A stretch of 64,000 nucleotides of DNA from Altererythrobacter sp. TH136 (GTDB lineage Bacteria > Pseudomonadota > Alphaproteobacteria > Sphingomonadales > Sphingomonadaceae), in NCBI RefSeq assembly GCF_007065885.1, contig NZ_CP041409.1:1287501-1351500 (forward strand). Reading direction: 5' to 3'. Below, piece after piece: positions 26,477-35,388 of this stretch. The notes beneath the pieces were generated by a model that ran no database searches, was not told where the DNA came from, and worked only from the letters and a program-made list of their open reading frames with translations. The position numbers and the translations under genes were made by a program. Every line of letters starts with the position of its first letter. Within the stretch, counting starts at the first letter, position 1.

Positions 26477-27610
26477 CTAAACCGTGGCCCCGGAACCGTG
26501 GCTAAGCGCCGTGCGGGCGACCCGGGTGTAGATGCGCGCTAGCACCTCAAGGTCGGCCAGCGCCACCGCTTCATCGGTCTTGTGCATCGTGGCGTTCAGC
26601 AATCCAAACTCGATCACCGGACACAGGTCCTTCAGGAACCGGGCGTCCGAGGTGCCCCCGGTGGTCGACAGCTCCGGGGTGAGACCGGTTTCGGCGTGGA
26701 TCGCGTCCGCCACCAGCGCCGAAAACGCGCCGGGAGGGGTCAGGAACGCCTCACCGCTGATCATCGCCAGCGCCCTGCCGCCGTGCCGCTCGGCCACCTC
26801 CGCCACCCGCTGCACCAGGTCCGCGCCGGTGTGCAGCGCGTTGAAGCGGATCGACAGACGCGCGGTGGCCTTGGCCGGGATCACGTTGGTGGCAGGGTTG
26901 CCGACCGCGAGATCGGTCAGTTCGAGATTGGACGCCTGGAACCATTCGGTCCCGCGGTCCAGTTCGATGGAGCCGAGTTCCTCCAGCATCTTCACCAGCT
27001 TGGGAATCGGATTGTCGGCCAGGTGGGGATAGGCGACGTGCCCTTGGGTGCCGTCAACTTCCAGCCAGATGTTGACCGATCCGCGCCGGCCGATCTTAAT
27101 CATGTCACCCAGCCGGACGGTCGAGGTAGGCTCTCCTACAAGGCACAGGTCGGGAAGGTCGCCGCGCGCGCGAATGCGGTCGATCAGCGCGCGGGTGCCG
27201 TGGATCGCCGGGCCCTCCTCGTCGCCGGTGATGATGAAGCTGATCGTGCCGGCGTCGATCGGCACTTCGGCCACCGCGGCGACCATCGCGGCGATCGCCC
27301 CCTTCATGTCCACCGCGCCGCGGCCGTAGAGCAGCTCTCCCCGCCGTTCGGGCGCGAAGGGCATGGCCGACCACCCCTCACCGGGCGGCACCACGTCAAG
27401 GTGTCCTGCAAAAGCGAAATGGCGGCTACCCGGCGGCCCGCGGCGGAGGGCGAACAGGTTCTCGACCTTCTCCTCGCCCGCCACGAAGCGTTCGATCTCG
27501 AACCCGAGCGGCGTCAGCATCGCCGCCAGCTCGTCGAACACCGGCCCCGATGCCGGCGTGACGCTGGGCCAGGCGATCAGACGTTCGGCCAGGACCGCGA
27601 CGTCCGTCAT
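26477..27610 (-). CDS. dapE: DapE, succinyl-diaminopimelate desuccinylase
   Basis: A 377-residue M20-family metalloenzyme: AGHLDVVPPG, YGRGAVDMKGAIAAMV, ITGDEEGPAIHGT (general base Glu), VGEPTST and a C-terminal NATMHKTDEAV. It removes succinate from N-succinyl-LL-diaminopimelate in lysine and peptidoglycan synthesis. Its ATG overlaps the nuclease stop by 4 bp. The run GST-nuclease-dapE-symporter is therefore tightly packed and probably co-transcribed in part. Confidence 0.95.
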   Translation of the reverse strand: MTDVAVLAERLIAWPSVTPASGPVFDELAAMLTPLGFEIERFVAGEEKVENLFALRRGPPGSRHFAFAGHLDVVPPGEGWSAMPFAPERRGELLYGRGAVDMKGAIAAMVAAVAEVPIDAGTISFIITGDEEGPAIHGTRALIDRIRARGDLPDLCLVGEPTSTVRLGDMIKIGRRGSVNIWLEVDGTQGHVAYPHLADNPIPKLVKMLEELGSIELDRGTEWFQASNLELTDLAVGNPATNVIPAKATARLSIRFNALHTGADLVQRVAEVAERHGGRALAMISGEAFLTPPGAFSALVADAIHAETGLTPELSTTGGTSDARFLKDLCPVIEFGLLNATMHKTDEAVALADLEVLARIYTRVARTALSHGSGATV

Positions 27611-28521
27611 CGCGCCAGCGCCGCCGTGGGTTGCGGCAGGGGTCCGGGCGCGAACGCCGCGTCCAGCAGTTCCGCGATCCTCAGACCCGCCTGCGTGATG
27701 CGCCGCTCGGCCACCGGCACCGCCGCGACGATCGCCTCCTGCGTCAAGGTCGCTTCTTCGGGCGAGGCTTCGCCCGCGGCCAGCGGACGACCCAGCGCGT
27801 TGGGGTAAACGAAGCGGCCCGCCAGCTCCCAGCTTTCGCGCCCCCAGTCGGCGGGGCCGCCGCCCGCCAGAGCGGCGCGTTCGGCCGCAGAGTACCGCCG
27901 CACCAGCGGCGGTGTGGCACCCGAGATCGCCCGTTCCGCCAGAGCGCTGTCCCACACCGAATGGAGGTTGAAGCCCGGCGCGATGCCGTACGTGGTGTCG
28001 ATCGAGTTGCCGCCCCGGTCGTCGTTGTCGCCAGAATGGAGCGGCATGTGAATGTCGCCGGCGAAGTGGACCATGAACGCCAGCGCCTCAAGCCGCACGT
28101 TGGCGGGCAGGCTTTCGTCGGCCAGGATGCGCTGGTTGCGCTCGATCTGGGCAGACACGCAGGCGCCGCCGCTGCAGTTCTTGCGGGCGTCATAGGGCTC
28201 TCCGACCGGCTCCGTCTGGTAGTGCCAGGCGAAGGTATACCCCCAGCGCCAGCTTTCCGACCGCAGGCAATCGGGCCAGGTCGCGGCGGTCGCGAGGTCG
28301 CGAATCTGGCAATCGGGAGTGCCCAGTTCGCGGTTGTGCGCAATCAGCCGCGCGATGGCCGTCCGTGTCGAAGGCTCCACGTTGGCGAGTGCGATCCGCC
28401 CGGTAGTCTGGTGGCCGTAATAGCCCCACGCCTGCGCCGCGCCCGGCTGCGCCAGCGCCAGCAGCGCAGCCAGCGCGCCGGTCAGGCGGCGGAGATACTG
28501 TCGTACTGTTCGATTACCCAT
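27607..28521 (-). CDS. Secreted S1/P1-type nuclease
   Basis: A 304-residue protein with a signal peptide ending AAQA before WGYYGHQ. The mature N-terminal Trp is itself a zinc ligand in S1/P1 nucleases, which supports both the cleavage site and the start. Further zinc residues are visible in TWPDCLR and HFAGDIHMPLH, with GGNSIDTTYG downstream. The enzyme should be a periplasmic or secreted zinc nuclease acting on single-stranded nucleic acid and 3'-nucleotides. The start overlaps the GST gene by 40 bp in another frame; GAGGA lies 7 nt upstream. Confidence 0.92.
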   Translation of the reverse strand: MGNRTVRQYLRRLTGALAALLALAQPGAAQAWGYYGHQTTGRIALANVEPSTRTAIARLIAHNRELGTPDCQIRDLATAATWPDCLRSESWRWGYTFAWHYQTEPVGEPYDARKNCSGGACVSAQIERNQRILADESLPANVRLEALAFMVHFAGDIHMPLHSGDNDDRGGNSIDTTYGIAPGFNLHSVWDSALAERAISGATPPLVRRYSAAERAALAGGGPADWGRESWELAGRFVYPNALGRPLAAGEASPEEATLTQEAIVAAVPVAERRITQAGLRIAELLDAAFAPGPLPQPTAALAR

Positions 28522-29150
28522 TGCTCGTCCTCGGATGCCTTGATCCACGCCTGCATCCACTCGTGTTCCCACATCGCCTCCATGTATGCCTGCGCGAAGC
28601 CGGGCACGCCGATGCCGTAAGTCATGAAGCGGCTGACCACGGGTGCGTAGAACACGTCGGCTGCGCCGAACGTGCCGAACAGGAACGGCCCGCCGCGACC
28701 GAACCTCGCGCGCGCTTCGGCCCACAGTTGCAAGATCCGCACGATATCGGCCTTGGCGTCATCGGAAATGCGCAGCCCCTGGTGGCGCATCCGCACGTTC
28801 ATCGGGCATTCCCGCCGCAGGGCGAGATAGCTGGAGTGCATTTCGGCCACGAGCGCGCGCGCCATGCCGCGTGCGCCATCGTCCTTGGGCCAGAAGCGGT
28901 CGCGTCCCACTTTGTCGGCGAGGTATTCGAGGATCGCCAGGCTATCCCAGATCACCGCGTCGCCATCCCACAGGACCGGGACCTTGCCGCTCGACGGCTG
29001 CAGGTCGCCCATATCGCGCTTCACCTGCTCCCACTCGTCGCCATAGAGGCTGACGGTCAGCTCCTCGAACGCGAGGCCGGACTGCTTGCAGGCCAGCCAG
29101 CCACGCAGGCTCCAGCTTGAATAGTTGCGGTTGCCGATAATCAGCTTCAC
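28482..29150 (-). CDS. Glutathione S-transferase family protein
   Basis: A 222-residue GST: a thioredoxin-like N-terminal domain with the active-site segment IGNRNYSSWSLRGW, the GSH-binding GKVPVLWDGD and IWDSLAILEYLAD, then an all-helical C-terminal domain. It resembles the maleylacetoacetate-isomerase-like/YfcF-like bacterial GSTs; the substrate is unknown. GTG 29150 is chosen because AGGTGG lies 5 nt upstream. The 34-bp palindrome at 29210-29243 lies just upstream. Confidence 0.9.
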   Translation of the reverse strand: MKLIIGNRNYSSWSLRGWLACKQSGLAFEELTVSLYGDEWEQVKRDMGDLQPSSGKVPVLWDGDAVIWDSLAILEYLADKVGRDRFWPKDDGARGMARALVAEMHSSYLALRRECPMNVRMRHQGLRISDDAKADIVRILQLWAEARARFGRGGPFLFGTFGAADVFYAPVVSRFMTYGIGVPGFAQAYMEAMWEHEWMQAWIKASEDEQWVIEQYDSISAA

Positions 29151-29209
29151 TTGCGCCACCTGTAGTCCCACCAGCGCGCGGCCTAGGCGTTCATCGCCAA
29201 GGTGTCGAG

Positions 29210-29243
29210 GCTGAACGGTGTCACACGTGTCACACTGTTCAGC
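29210..29243. promoter_or_regulatory. 34-bp near-perfect palindrome between divergent GST and VOC genes
   Basis: The arms GCTGAAC and GTTCAGC flank GGTGTCACACGTGTCACACT, with an exact ACACGTGT centre. Fifteen of the 17 base pairs match; only two positions per arm break the symmetry. A GTGTCACAC 9-mer is also directly repeated inside. It sits 59 bp upstream of the GST start and 95 bp upstream of the VOC-protein start, as expected for an operator shared by divergent genes. No T-run follows on either strand, so an intrinsic terminator is unlikely. Confidence 0.6.
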
Positions 29244-29338
29244 TGATCTTTTCGCTTCCCCGCGATCCTTTCGGTTGGCTCCACTCGCACGGCAGCGGGG
29301 CTGTAGGAAAATCCGATCCGGTCGGGTAGGCAGCCGCC

Positions 29339-29758
29339 ATGTCCTTACGCCCGTTCCATCTCGCCTTCCCGGTTCGCGATCTGGCGGAGGCGCGGGCGTT
29401 CTATGGGGGACTGCTCGGCTGCGCGGAGGGACGCTCCAGCGCCGAGTGGATCGATTTCGATTTCTTCGGGCACCAGATCGTGGCGCATCTTGCCCCGGCA
29501 TCGGCCCGCGATGCGGCGGTCAACCACGTCGACGGTCACGGCGTTCCGGTGCCCCATTTTGGCGTCGTGCTGACGCTGGCGGATTTCAATAGCCTCGCCA
29601 AGCGGCTGCAGGCGGCTGGCGTGGTGTTCGAGATCGCGCCCTATACCCGCTTCAAGGGACAGCCGGGCGAACAGGCCACCATGTTCTTCCGCGATCCCAG
29701 CGGCAACGCGATCGAGATGAAAGCGTTTGCCAGCCTCGCCAGCCTGTTCGCGACGTAA
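29339..29758 (+). CDS. VOC-superfamily (glyoxalase/dioxygenase fold) protein
   Basis: A 139-residue protein with the two beta-alpha-beta-beta-beta modules of the vicinal-oxygen-chelate fold: FHLAFPVRDLAEARAFYGGL, then HFGVVLTLADF, and the C-terminal FFRDPSGNAIEMKAF (a metal-ligand Glu is expected in this last strand). It is probably a small metal-dependent lyase, isomerase or dioxygenase of unknown substrate. It is divergent from a GST gene, which hints at electrophile detoxification without proving it. Confidence 0.85.
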   Translation: MSLRPFHLAFPVRDLAEARAFYGGLLGCAEGRSSAEWIDFDFFGHQIVAHLAPASARDAAVNHVDGHGVPVPHFGVVLTLADFNSLAKRLQAAGVVFEIAPYTRFKGQPGEQATMFFRDPSGNAIEMKAFASLASLFAT

Positions 29759-30007
29759 GCGGCCCGGCCCGCGACGCTTGCCCTGCCTGCGCCGCCGCAC
29801 CGCGCCGTTTACCTGAAATAAACCAGTAATATCTGACACATCGCGGAACGACATAGGCAAATCCACGTAGAGTTCGCAGGGACTCTGGAGGGTTTTCGTG
29901 CGCAGGACCGAATCAAGGATTACCGCCGTGGCGCGATGCGTCATGGCTGACAGGCCGCCCGGCGGGAGCGGCCGCGACGATTTCGCTGACTTAAGGCAGC
30001 GCTGACG

Positions 30008-30430
30008 ATGGAACGGGTCGCGCCACTTCCAATCGCTCACCTGGCAATCCCCCAGTCCTTGCCGGCTGCTGAGGACATCCTGGTCGGCCGGCGGGAGGAT
30101 TTGCGTCATCGGCTCGATCTGTCAGCCAGGTTCGTCACGCCGGGTGCCAACACGCGAGTGCAGCTGGAAGACATCTCCGCCAGCGGGGCGTGCATCCGCC
30201 TTAAGCAGGCGCGTCCGCTAGAGGACGGCCGACTGTGCTGGCTCAACTTCTCAGTGTTCGCCCGCGTGGTGTGGAAGGGAGATATCCGCTGCGGGCTGCG
30301 GTTCGAAGAGCCGCTGAGCGCGGAATGCCTGGCGCAGACGATCGAATTCGGCGAGCTGATGACGGGAGACTGCGGTGACAAGTTCCTGCGGCTGGCGACC
30401 GCCTGGACCCACGGGCCCGGCGACTGGTAG
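30008..30430 (+). CDS. PilZ-domain protein
   Basis: A 140-residue protein. A PilZ domain is suggested by the Arg-rich RREDLRHRLDLSARF segment followed by LEDISASGACIRL, the D/NxSxxG motif that binds cyclic di-GMP, and later strands FARVVWKGDIRCGLRF. No other domain is present, so it may act as a c-di-GMP adaptor. The canonical RxxxR spacing is present only approximately. The 249 bp upstream hold no gene and include an AT-richer stretch near 29810-29870 that could be its promoter. Confidence 0.75.
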   Translation: MERVAPLPIAHLAIPQSLPAAEDILVGRREDLRHRLDLSARFVTPGANTRVQLEDISASGACIRLKQARPLEDGRLCWLNFSVFARVVWKGDIRCGLRFEEPLSAECLAQTIEFGELMTGDCGDKFLRLATAWTHGPGDW

Positions 30431-30433
30431 CCG

Positions 30434-30679
30434 CTAGCGCGAGAGGTATTGCTCCAGCTCTTCGCTGCCGCCGATCCGTTCACCCTCGACGAACACCTGC
30501 GGGGTCTTTTCGACGCCGTGCTTTTCCTTGAAGGCGTCGACTTCCTCGCGGGAGGACAGGATCTGGTCGTCGACCTCGTAACCGGCGCTTTCCAGCAGTT
30601 CCTTCGCGCGCACCCCGAACGGGCACGTGTGGTCGGGCAGGATCATGCGGTAAAGCTGTGCGGTGCGGCGATCGGACAT
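30434..30679 (-). CDS. Small glutaredoxin-like protein
   Basis: An 81-residue thioredoxin-fold protein with the redox motif TCPFG (a single Cys near residue 19, not CPYC), the cis-Pro loop KTPQVFVEGERIGG and a C-terminal SEELEQYL helix. It is probably a monothiol glutaredoxin-type oxidoreductase or an electrophile-site variant. The start at 30679 lies just after GGAGTCTCACC in the leader. It follows the sulfotransferase by 32 bp and faces the PilZ gene. Confidence 0.83.
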   Translation of the reverse strand: MSDRRTAQLYRMILPDHTCPFGVRAKELLESAGYEVDDQILSSREEVDAFKEKHGVEKTPQVFVEGERIGGSEELEQYLSR

Positions 30680-30711
30680 TGGTGAGACTCCTTTGATGGA
30701 TTGAGCGAACG

Positions 30712-31998
30712 TCAGGACAGCGACGGGTCCAGCCGGCGGGGCGCCAGCCGCTGAAGATCCTGGCGATGGTGGTGGTGCGGGTCGCTGGCCGCAGCCGCGC
30801 ATTCGCGCTCCATCGCCGCCCACGCCGCCGGGGTGACTTCTAGCCCGAGCGTGCGATAGATCGCCGCGATGCTGCCGCGCCAGTCGCGCTGGAGGGCGTC
30901 GAATCCGGCCGTCGCGACGCGCCCGGCAAAGCGCGCCAGCGCCGCGTTGGTGCGCGCTTCACGCAGGGCGAGCTTGCGCCGGGCCTCGCGCTCGAGCTCG
31001 GGGACCGAGATGCTGTCACTCTGCATCGCCATCTGGTTGGCGCACAGCGAGACCGCGCTGGTCACCACCGCTTCGGCATCGCGCTGGCAGCGGATCACGC
31101 GGGCGGTGGGGAAGACCTGCAACAGCTCGGCCAGATCCTCGCTGAATTGCGGCACTTTCAGTACCCGCGGTAGGGCAGCGTTGCGCCGGTGCGCGGCATC
31201 GGTGGCGAGAATTCGGGCGAATTCGCGGTAGACCGGCAGGGCGCCGCGCGCCTCGCTCCACGCGGTGAATGCGGGAATTCTCCACTGCGCCTCGTACGCA
31301 CAATGGTCGAGCGCCGCCGCCAACCAGCCGAGTTCCTCGTCCGCCCGGGCCGAGCCGAACGGGTGCAGGGTGTCGAGCCAGGGATTGAGCAGCCGCGCGA
31401 ACCACAGCGCGCCCGCGCCCTGCCACCGGCGCAGGTCGACCCGGCTTGGCACCGGCAGCCAGCTGTCGCAGAAGCGGGTGGAGCTGAAGCGTGGGTCAGC
31501 GGACAACAGCCGGTGCAGGCGGGTGGTGCCCGACCGCATCTGGCCCACCACGATGATCGGCGGTGCCAGTTGGGTGTCCAGGAGGTGGGGCCGGGCGCGC
31601 CATAGCCGCCCGAGCGCGAGGCGTTGACGAATCACCCGCACCAACTGGCCATGCGCGATCGTCCGGCCGAGCGGATTGAGATCGGCGTCACCGCGGATGC
31701 TGTCGGTCAAGCGCTCCAGCCGGGTGCGGAAGTCTTCGACCTCGTCGGCACTGCGGCCACCGGCCTCGTCGGCGTGCTGAAACCCGCGAGAGGCCTTGGC
31801 CCATAACGCCTCGGCCGTCAGCGGGGGGTCTTCGCACCAGCCGCGTGCCCACGCGTGGGCGAGCAAGCCGTTCAGCCGCTCGGCGAACGGGGAGCGGTCC
31901 AGCAGGTGCTCTCTGGTGGGCGGGGGCAGCGCTCGTCTCCTGCGCGGCGACCCACCAGCGGGTCCCGGTTGCCGAAGAATACGGTCACCGCCCGGCAA
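30712..31998 (-). CDS. Sulfotransferase family protein
   Basis: A protein of about 428 residues with the PAPS-binding 5'-phosphosulfate loop PPIIVVGQMRSGTTRLHRLL near residue 150 and a 3'-phosphate-type segment (RVIRCQRDAEAVVTSAVSL). It would transfer sulfate from PAPS to an unknown acceptor. The N-terminus is uncertain: TTG 31998 is the first usable start after the engB stop, 13 bp upstream, and no ATG is in frame in this region. It lies in the rpmH-rnpA-yidD-yidC-engB run but is not normally part of it. Confidence 0.8.
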   Translation of the reverse strand: MPGGDRILRQPGPAGGSPRRRRALPPPTREHLLDRSPFAERLNGLLAHAWARGWCEDPPLTAEALWAKASRGFQHADEAGGRSADEVEDFRTRLERLTDSIRGDADLNPLGRTIAHGQLVRVIRQRLALGRLWRARPHLLDTQLAPPIIVVGQMRSGTTRLHRLLSADPRFSSTRFCDSWLPVPSRVDLRRWQGAGALWFARLLNPWLDTLHPFGSARADEELGWLAAALDHCAYEAQWRIPAFTAWSEARGALPVYREFARILATDAAHRRNAALPRVLKVPQFSEDLAELLQVFPTARVIRCQRDAEAVVTSAVSLCANQMAMQSDSISVPELEREARRKLALREARTNAALARFAGRVATAGFDALQRDWRGSIAAIYRTLGLEVTPAAWAAMERECAAAASDPHHHHRQDLQRLAPRRLDPSLS

Positions 31999-32011
31999 TC
32001 GTTCCGCCCGC

Positions 32012-32659
32012 TCAGCTTTCCGCGTCAGCCAAGACCGCTGCGCGCAATTCGGCGATGCCCATGCCTTTTTCGGAGCTGGTGACGTGGACGTGCGGGAATG
32101 CCGCGGTGCGCTTGCGCGCTTCCGCCAGCGTGCTGGCGTGAACCGCGGCAAGATCGCTCGCCTTGATCTTGTCCGCCTTGGTCAGGACGATGCGATAGCC
32201 CACGGCCGCCTCGTCGAGCATCTTCATCATCTCGCGGTCGACGTCCTTCACGCCGTGGCGACTGTCGATCAGCACCAGCGCGCGTTTCAGCACCAGCCGC
32301 CCGCGCAGATAATCGCGCACCAGCATTTTCCAGCGTTCGACGACGTTGAGCGGGGCCTTGGCAAAGCCGTAGCCGGGCATATCCACCAGCCGCAGCGCGA
32401 GCGGCTCGCCCACTTCGAAGAAGTTCAGCTCCTGCGTCCGGCCCGGCGTCACCGACGCGCGGGCCAGGCTCTTGCGGTTCGTCAGCGCATTGAGCAGCGA
32501 ACTCTTGCCCACGTTGGAACGCCCGCCAAAAGCAATTTCGGGCACGACCGGTTCGGGCAGAAACTCCAGCTTGGGGGCGGACAGCAGGAATTCGACCTTG
32601 CCGGTCAGCAGCCGCCGCGCCCGCTCCTCCAGCTCCGCCTGCGCGTCTTCGGGGGTCAC
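32012..32659 (-). CDS. engB: EngB/YsxC ribosome-biogenesis GTPase
   Basis: A 215-residue GTPase: G1 GRSNVGKSSLLNAL, G2 TPGRTQELNFF, G3 DMPGYGFAKAP and G4 TKADKI. It acts in assembly of the 50S subunit. GTG 32659 overlaps the yidC stop by 4 bp, as is usual for this cluster, so translation is coupled. Confidence 0.95.
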   Translation of the reverse strand: MTPEDAQAELEERARRLLTGKVEFLLSAPKLEFLPEPVVPEIAFGGRSNVGKSSLLNALTNRKSLARASVTPGRTQELNFFEVGEPLALRLVDMPGYGFAKAPLNVVERWKMLVRDYLRGRLVLKRALVLIDSRHGVKDVDREMMKMLDEAAVGYRIVLTKADKIKASDLAAVHASTLAEARKRTAAFPHVHVTSSEKGMGIAELRAAVLADAES

Positions 32660-34431
32660 CCCTTGACCTTCCCGTCGCGCGCCACGGCCCGGTCGCGGTC
32701 GACCTTGTCCTTGTCGGCCTGCGCCTTCAGCTGCGGATGCTTGGAGTACAGATAGCTCTGCTGGGCCAGCGTCAGGATGTTGGAGGTGATCCAGTAGATC
32801 AGCAATCCTGCCGCGAACGGCGCCATCACGAACATCAGCACCCACGGCATGATCGAGAACATCTTCTGCTGGATCGGGTCCATCGCCGTCGGGTTGAGGC
32901 GGAACGTCGCCCACATCGTGATGCCGAGCAGCACCGCCAGCACGCCGATCGCCAGGAAGCTGGGCGGCGTGAACGGCAGCAGACCGAACAGGTTGAGGAT
33001 ATGCGCGGGGTCCGGAGCGGAGAGATCCTGGATCCACAAGGCGAACGGCTTGTGGCGCATTTCGATGCCGACCATCAGGACCTTGTACAGACCATAGAAA
33101 ATGGGAATCTGCAGCAGGATCGGCAGGCATCCAGCCAGCGGGTTGATCCCTTCGCTCTTATAGAGCCCCATGATCTCCTGTTGCTGCTTGGCCTTGTCGT
33201 CCTTGTAGCGTTCCTGAATCGCCTTCATCTTGGGCTGGACCGCGCGCATGGCCGCCATGCTGGCAAACTGCTTCTGCGCGATCGGGAACATCACGCCGCG
33301 CACGATCACGGTCAGCAGGATGATCGCGAGGCCGAAGTTGCCGACCAGCCCGTAGAGCGTGCGTAGCAGCCACAGGATCGGCTTCTCGATGATCCCGAAC
33401 CAGCCCCAGTCGATCACGTTGTCGAACCCGGCGATGCCCGCGCGTTCGTAATCGCCCAGGACCTGGCTGTCCTTGGCGCCGGCGAACAGGCGGGTGGTGC
33501 GGGCGATCTGGCGCCCGGCGGGCACGGTCAGAGGGTTGTAGATCACGTCGGCGCGGAACTTGTCATTGCCGAGCGAGCGGAAATCGGCGTCGACCGTCGC
33601 GTTCGACTGCGGGACCAGCGCCGACAGCCAGTAGATGTCGGTGAACCCGATCCAGCCGGCGTCGCCTTCGGGCGTGACCTTTCCGGCCTCCGCCACGTCC
33701 TCGTAATTGTTGCCGAAATTCACCCCGCTGCCGAAATACCCGACCGGGCCCGAGTGGATGGTCCACTGGTCGATGCTGGCGGTCTGGCTGGTGCGGTTGA
33801 TCAGCGCGAACGGCTGCACCACGACCGGCCCGGCACCGGCGTTGGCGACGGTCTGCTTGGCGGTGATGAGATAATTCTCGTCGATCGCGAATTCGATCCC
33901 GAACCGCTGGCCCTGCCCGTTGTCCCAGGTCAGCGTGACGGGACGACCAGGCGACAGCGGGCCCTCGGTTGCCTGCCAGACCGTGTTGGCATCGGGCACT
34001 TTCACGCCATTGCCGACCCAGCCGAACTGGGCGAAGTGCTGCGCCGGCGTGCCGGCGGGGCTGAACAGGCGCACCGGGCCGGAATCCCGGTCGGCCGTCT
34101 GGCGGTGAGCGGTCAAGGTCAGGTCGTCGATCCGCGCGCCGACGAGGTCGATCGAGCCGGCAATCTCGGGTCCGGCGATGCGCACCCGCTGCGGGCTCTT
34201 CAGGGCGGTGGCGAGATCGCGCCGCTCCAGCGCCTCGGCCGCCGGATTGGTGAGGCCGCCCTCGCGGGTGCGGACGACGGCGCCGGGATTGTCGGCCGCC
34301 GCTTCGATCCGCTCCTGCGTCTTCACGCTCTCGGCGGGTTGCGGGTAAAACCACTTCGTCCCGGCATCCCAGCCGAACAGCAGCAGTCCGCACAGGACCA
34401 CGGCGAGAAGAAGGTTGCGCTGGTTGTCCAA
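32656..34431 (-). CDS. yidC: YidC, membrane protein insertase
   Basis: A 591-residue Oxa1/YidC insertase of Gram-negative type: N-terminal anchor (about residues 6-22), a large periplasmic beta-domain to about 350, then five conserved helices including LLTVIVRGVMFPIAQKQF, the cytosolic KAIQERYKDD hairpin and GCLPILLQIPIFYGLYKVL. It inserts and folds inner-membrane proteins with or without SecYEG. It lies 51 bp after yidD. Confidence 0.97.
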   Translation of the reverse strand: MDNQRNLLLAVVLCGLLLFGWDAGTKWFYPQPAESVKTQERIEAAADNPGAVVRTREGGLTNPAAEALERRDLATALKSPQRVRIAGPEIAGSIDLVGARIDDLTLTAHRQTADRDSGPVRLFSPAGTPAQHFAQFGWVGNGVKVPDANTVWQATEGPLSPGRPVTLTWDNGQGQRFGIEFAIDENYLITAKQTVANAGAGPVVVQPFALINRTSQTASIDQWTIHSGPVGYFGSGVNFGNNYEDVAEAGKVTPEGDAGWIGFTDIYWLSALVPQSNATVDADFRSLGNDKFRADVIYNPLTVPAGRQIARTTRLFAGAKDSQVLGDYERAGIAGFDNVIDWGWFGIIEKPILWLLRTLYGLVGNFGLAIILLTVIVRGVMFPIAQKQFASMAAMRAVQPKMKAIQERYKDDKAKQQQEIMGLYKSEGINPLAGCLPILLQIPIFYGLYKVLMVGIEMRHKPFALWIQDLSAPDPAHILNLFGLLPFTPPSFLAIGVLAVLLGITMWATFRLNPTAMDPIQQKMFSIMPWVLMFVMAPFAAGLLIYWITSNILTLAQQSYLYSKHPQLKAQADKDKVDRDRAVARDGKVKG

Positions 34432-34482
34432 AGAGATCGATCCCGGTCTAGCTTAGTCGTGTCTGGCGGTAGTGTCTGGCCA

Positions 34483-34692
34483 TCAGGGCACCGGGTCGTA
34501 GCCGTGCCCGCCCCAGGGGTGGCAGCGCATTATACGCTTCATGGCCATCCATCCACCCCTCAATCCGCCGTGCTTCTGCAGCGCCTCGATCGCGTACTGG
34601 GAGCACGAGGGCGCGTAGCGGCAGCTTGGCGGCAGAATACGGCTGGGGCCCCACTGCCACGCCCGCGCGATCAGGATCAGCGCCTGCTTCAA
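34483..34692 (-). CDS. yidD: YidD, membrane-protein insertion efficiency factor
   Basis: A 69-residue protein with the family signature [18 protein letters not shown] and the end [14 protein letters not shown]. It is a small, membrane-associated, amphipathic protein that aids YidC-dependent insertion. Its ATG overlaps the rnpA stop by 4 bp. Confidence 0.94.
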   Translation of the reverse strand: MKQALILIARAWQWGPSRILPPSCRYAPSCSQYAIEALQKHGGLRGGWMAMKRIMRCHPWGGHGYDPVP

Positions 34693-35078
34693 CGCCCGGC
34701 GCTTTGGGGCTTGGAGCTTGGGGGTTTGCGCCGGCGCGGGGGATCGCCCCTGCCCGCCGCCGCGCGGGACAGCGCGAGGGCGAGTTCCTCGCGGAGCAGG
34801 GCAAAGTCGCGCTCCACCCCCCCATCGCGGCCGATCAGCACATGGTCGTGATCGGCGAGACCGGCGGAGGGCAACGCCGCGCGCAGCAATTCGCGGAAGC
34901 GCCGCTTCATCCGATTGCGGACCACCGCGTTGCCGATCTTCTTGGTGACGGTGACCCCGAACCGCGTTCCGCGCCCGCCATTGGGATGCGCCAGCAGCAC
35001 AAACCCCGGCCGCGCCACGCGGATGCCGCGATTCGCGCTGATGAAATCGGCCCGCTTGCGGATGATCTCGACGGTCAT
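34689..35078 (-). CDS. rnpA: RnpA, protein component of RNase P
   Basis: A 129-residue basic protein with the RNase P motif [18 protein letters not shown] near residue 50. The C-terminal tail ([19 protein letters not shown]) is basic and probably disordered, making the protein slightly longer than usual. It binds the catalytic RNA and pre-tRNA leader. It lies 152 bp after rpmH; the gap contains a terminator-like hairpin. Confidence 0.95.
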   Translation of the reverse strand: MTVEIIRKRADFISANRGIRVARPGFVLLAHPNGGRGTRFGVTVTKKIGNAVVRNRMKRRFRELLRAALPSAGLADHDHVLIGRDGGVERDFALLREELALALSRAAAGRGDPPRRRKPPSSKPQSAGR

Positions 35079-35128
35079 ATCAAGCGATATAGGTGGCTAA
35101 TACACCGGCGCAACGGGGCGCACTAAAA

Positions 35129-35151
35129 CGGGCTCCCGGCCAGGGAGCCCG
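35129..35151 (-). terminator. Attenuator-like hairpin between rpmH and rnpA
   Basis: On the minus strand a perfect 9-bp stem, CGGGCTCCC and GGGAGCCCG, with a 5-nt loop is followed directly by TTTTAG. It has the look of an intrinsic terminator with a short U-run. It lies downstream of rpmH and upstream of rnpA, so it probably lets most transcription stop after rpmH. Confidence 0.65.
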
Positions 35152-35230
35152 CAAGGCCGAACGGCCGCCCGCAACAGCCCCGAAGGAACAGCAGCGAGGA
35201 CGAGCGCGCGGAGGCGCGCCCGAATAGATG

Positions 35231-35365
35231 TCAGGCGCAGAGCTTCTTGCGGCCGCGCGCGCGACGGGCGCGCAGGATATTGCGCCCACCGGGGGTCGCC
35301 TTGCGGGCGAAGAAACCGTGGCGACGGGCGCGCACGAGATTGCTGGGCTGGAATGTCCGCTTCAT
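35231..35365 (-). CDS. rpmH: Ribosomal protein L34
   Basis: A 44-residue, very basic protein: it begins [18 protein letters not shown] and ends RGRKKLCA, matching bacterial L34. It is a component of the 50S subunit. First gene of the conserved rpmH-rnpA-yidD-yidC-engB cluster. Confidence 0.97.
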   Translation of the reverse strand: MKRTFQPSNLVRARRHGFFARKATPGGRNILRARRARGRKKLCA

Positions 35366-35388
35366 CGGATCCTCGGATGTCTAAATGC

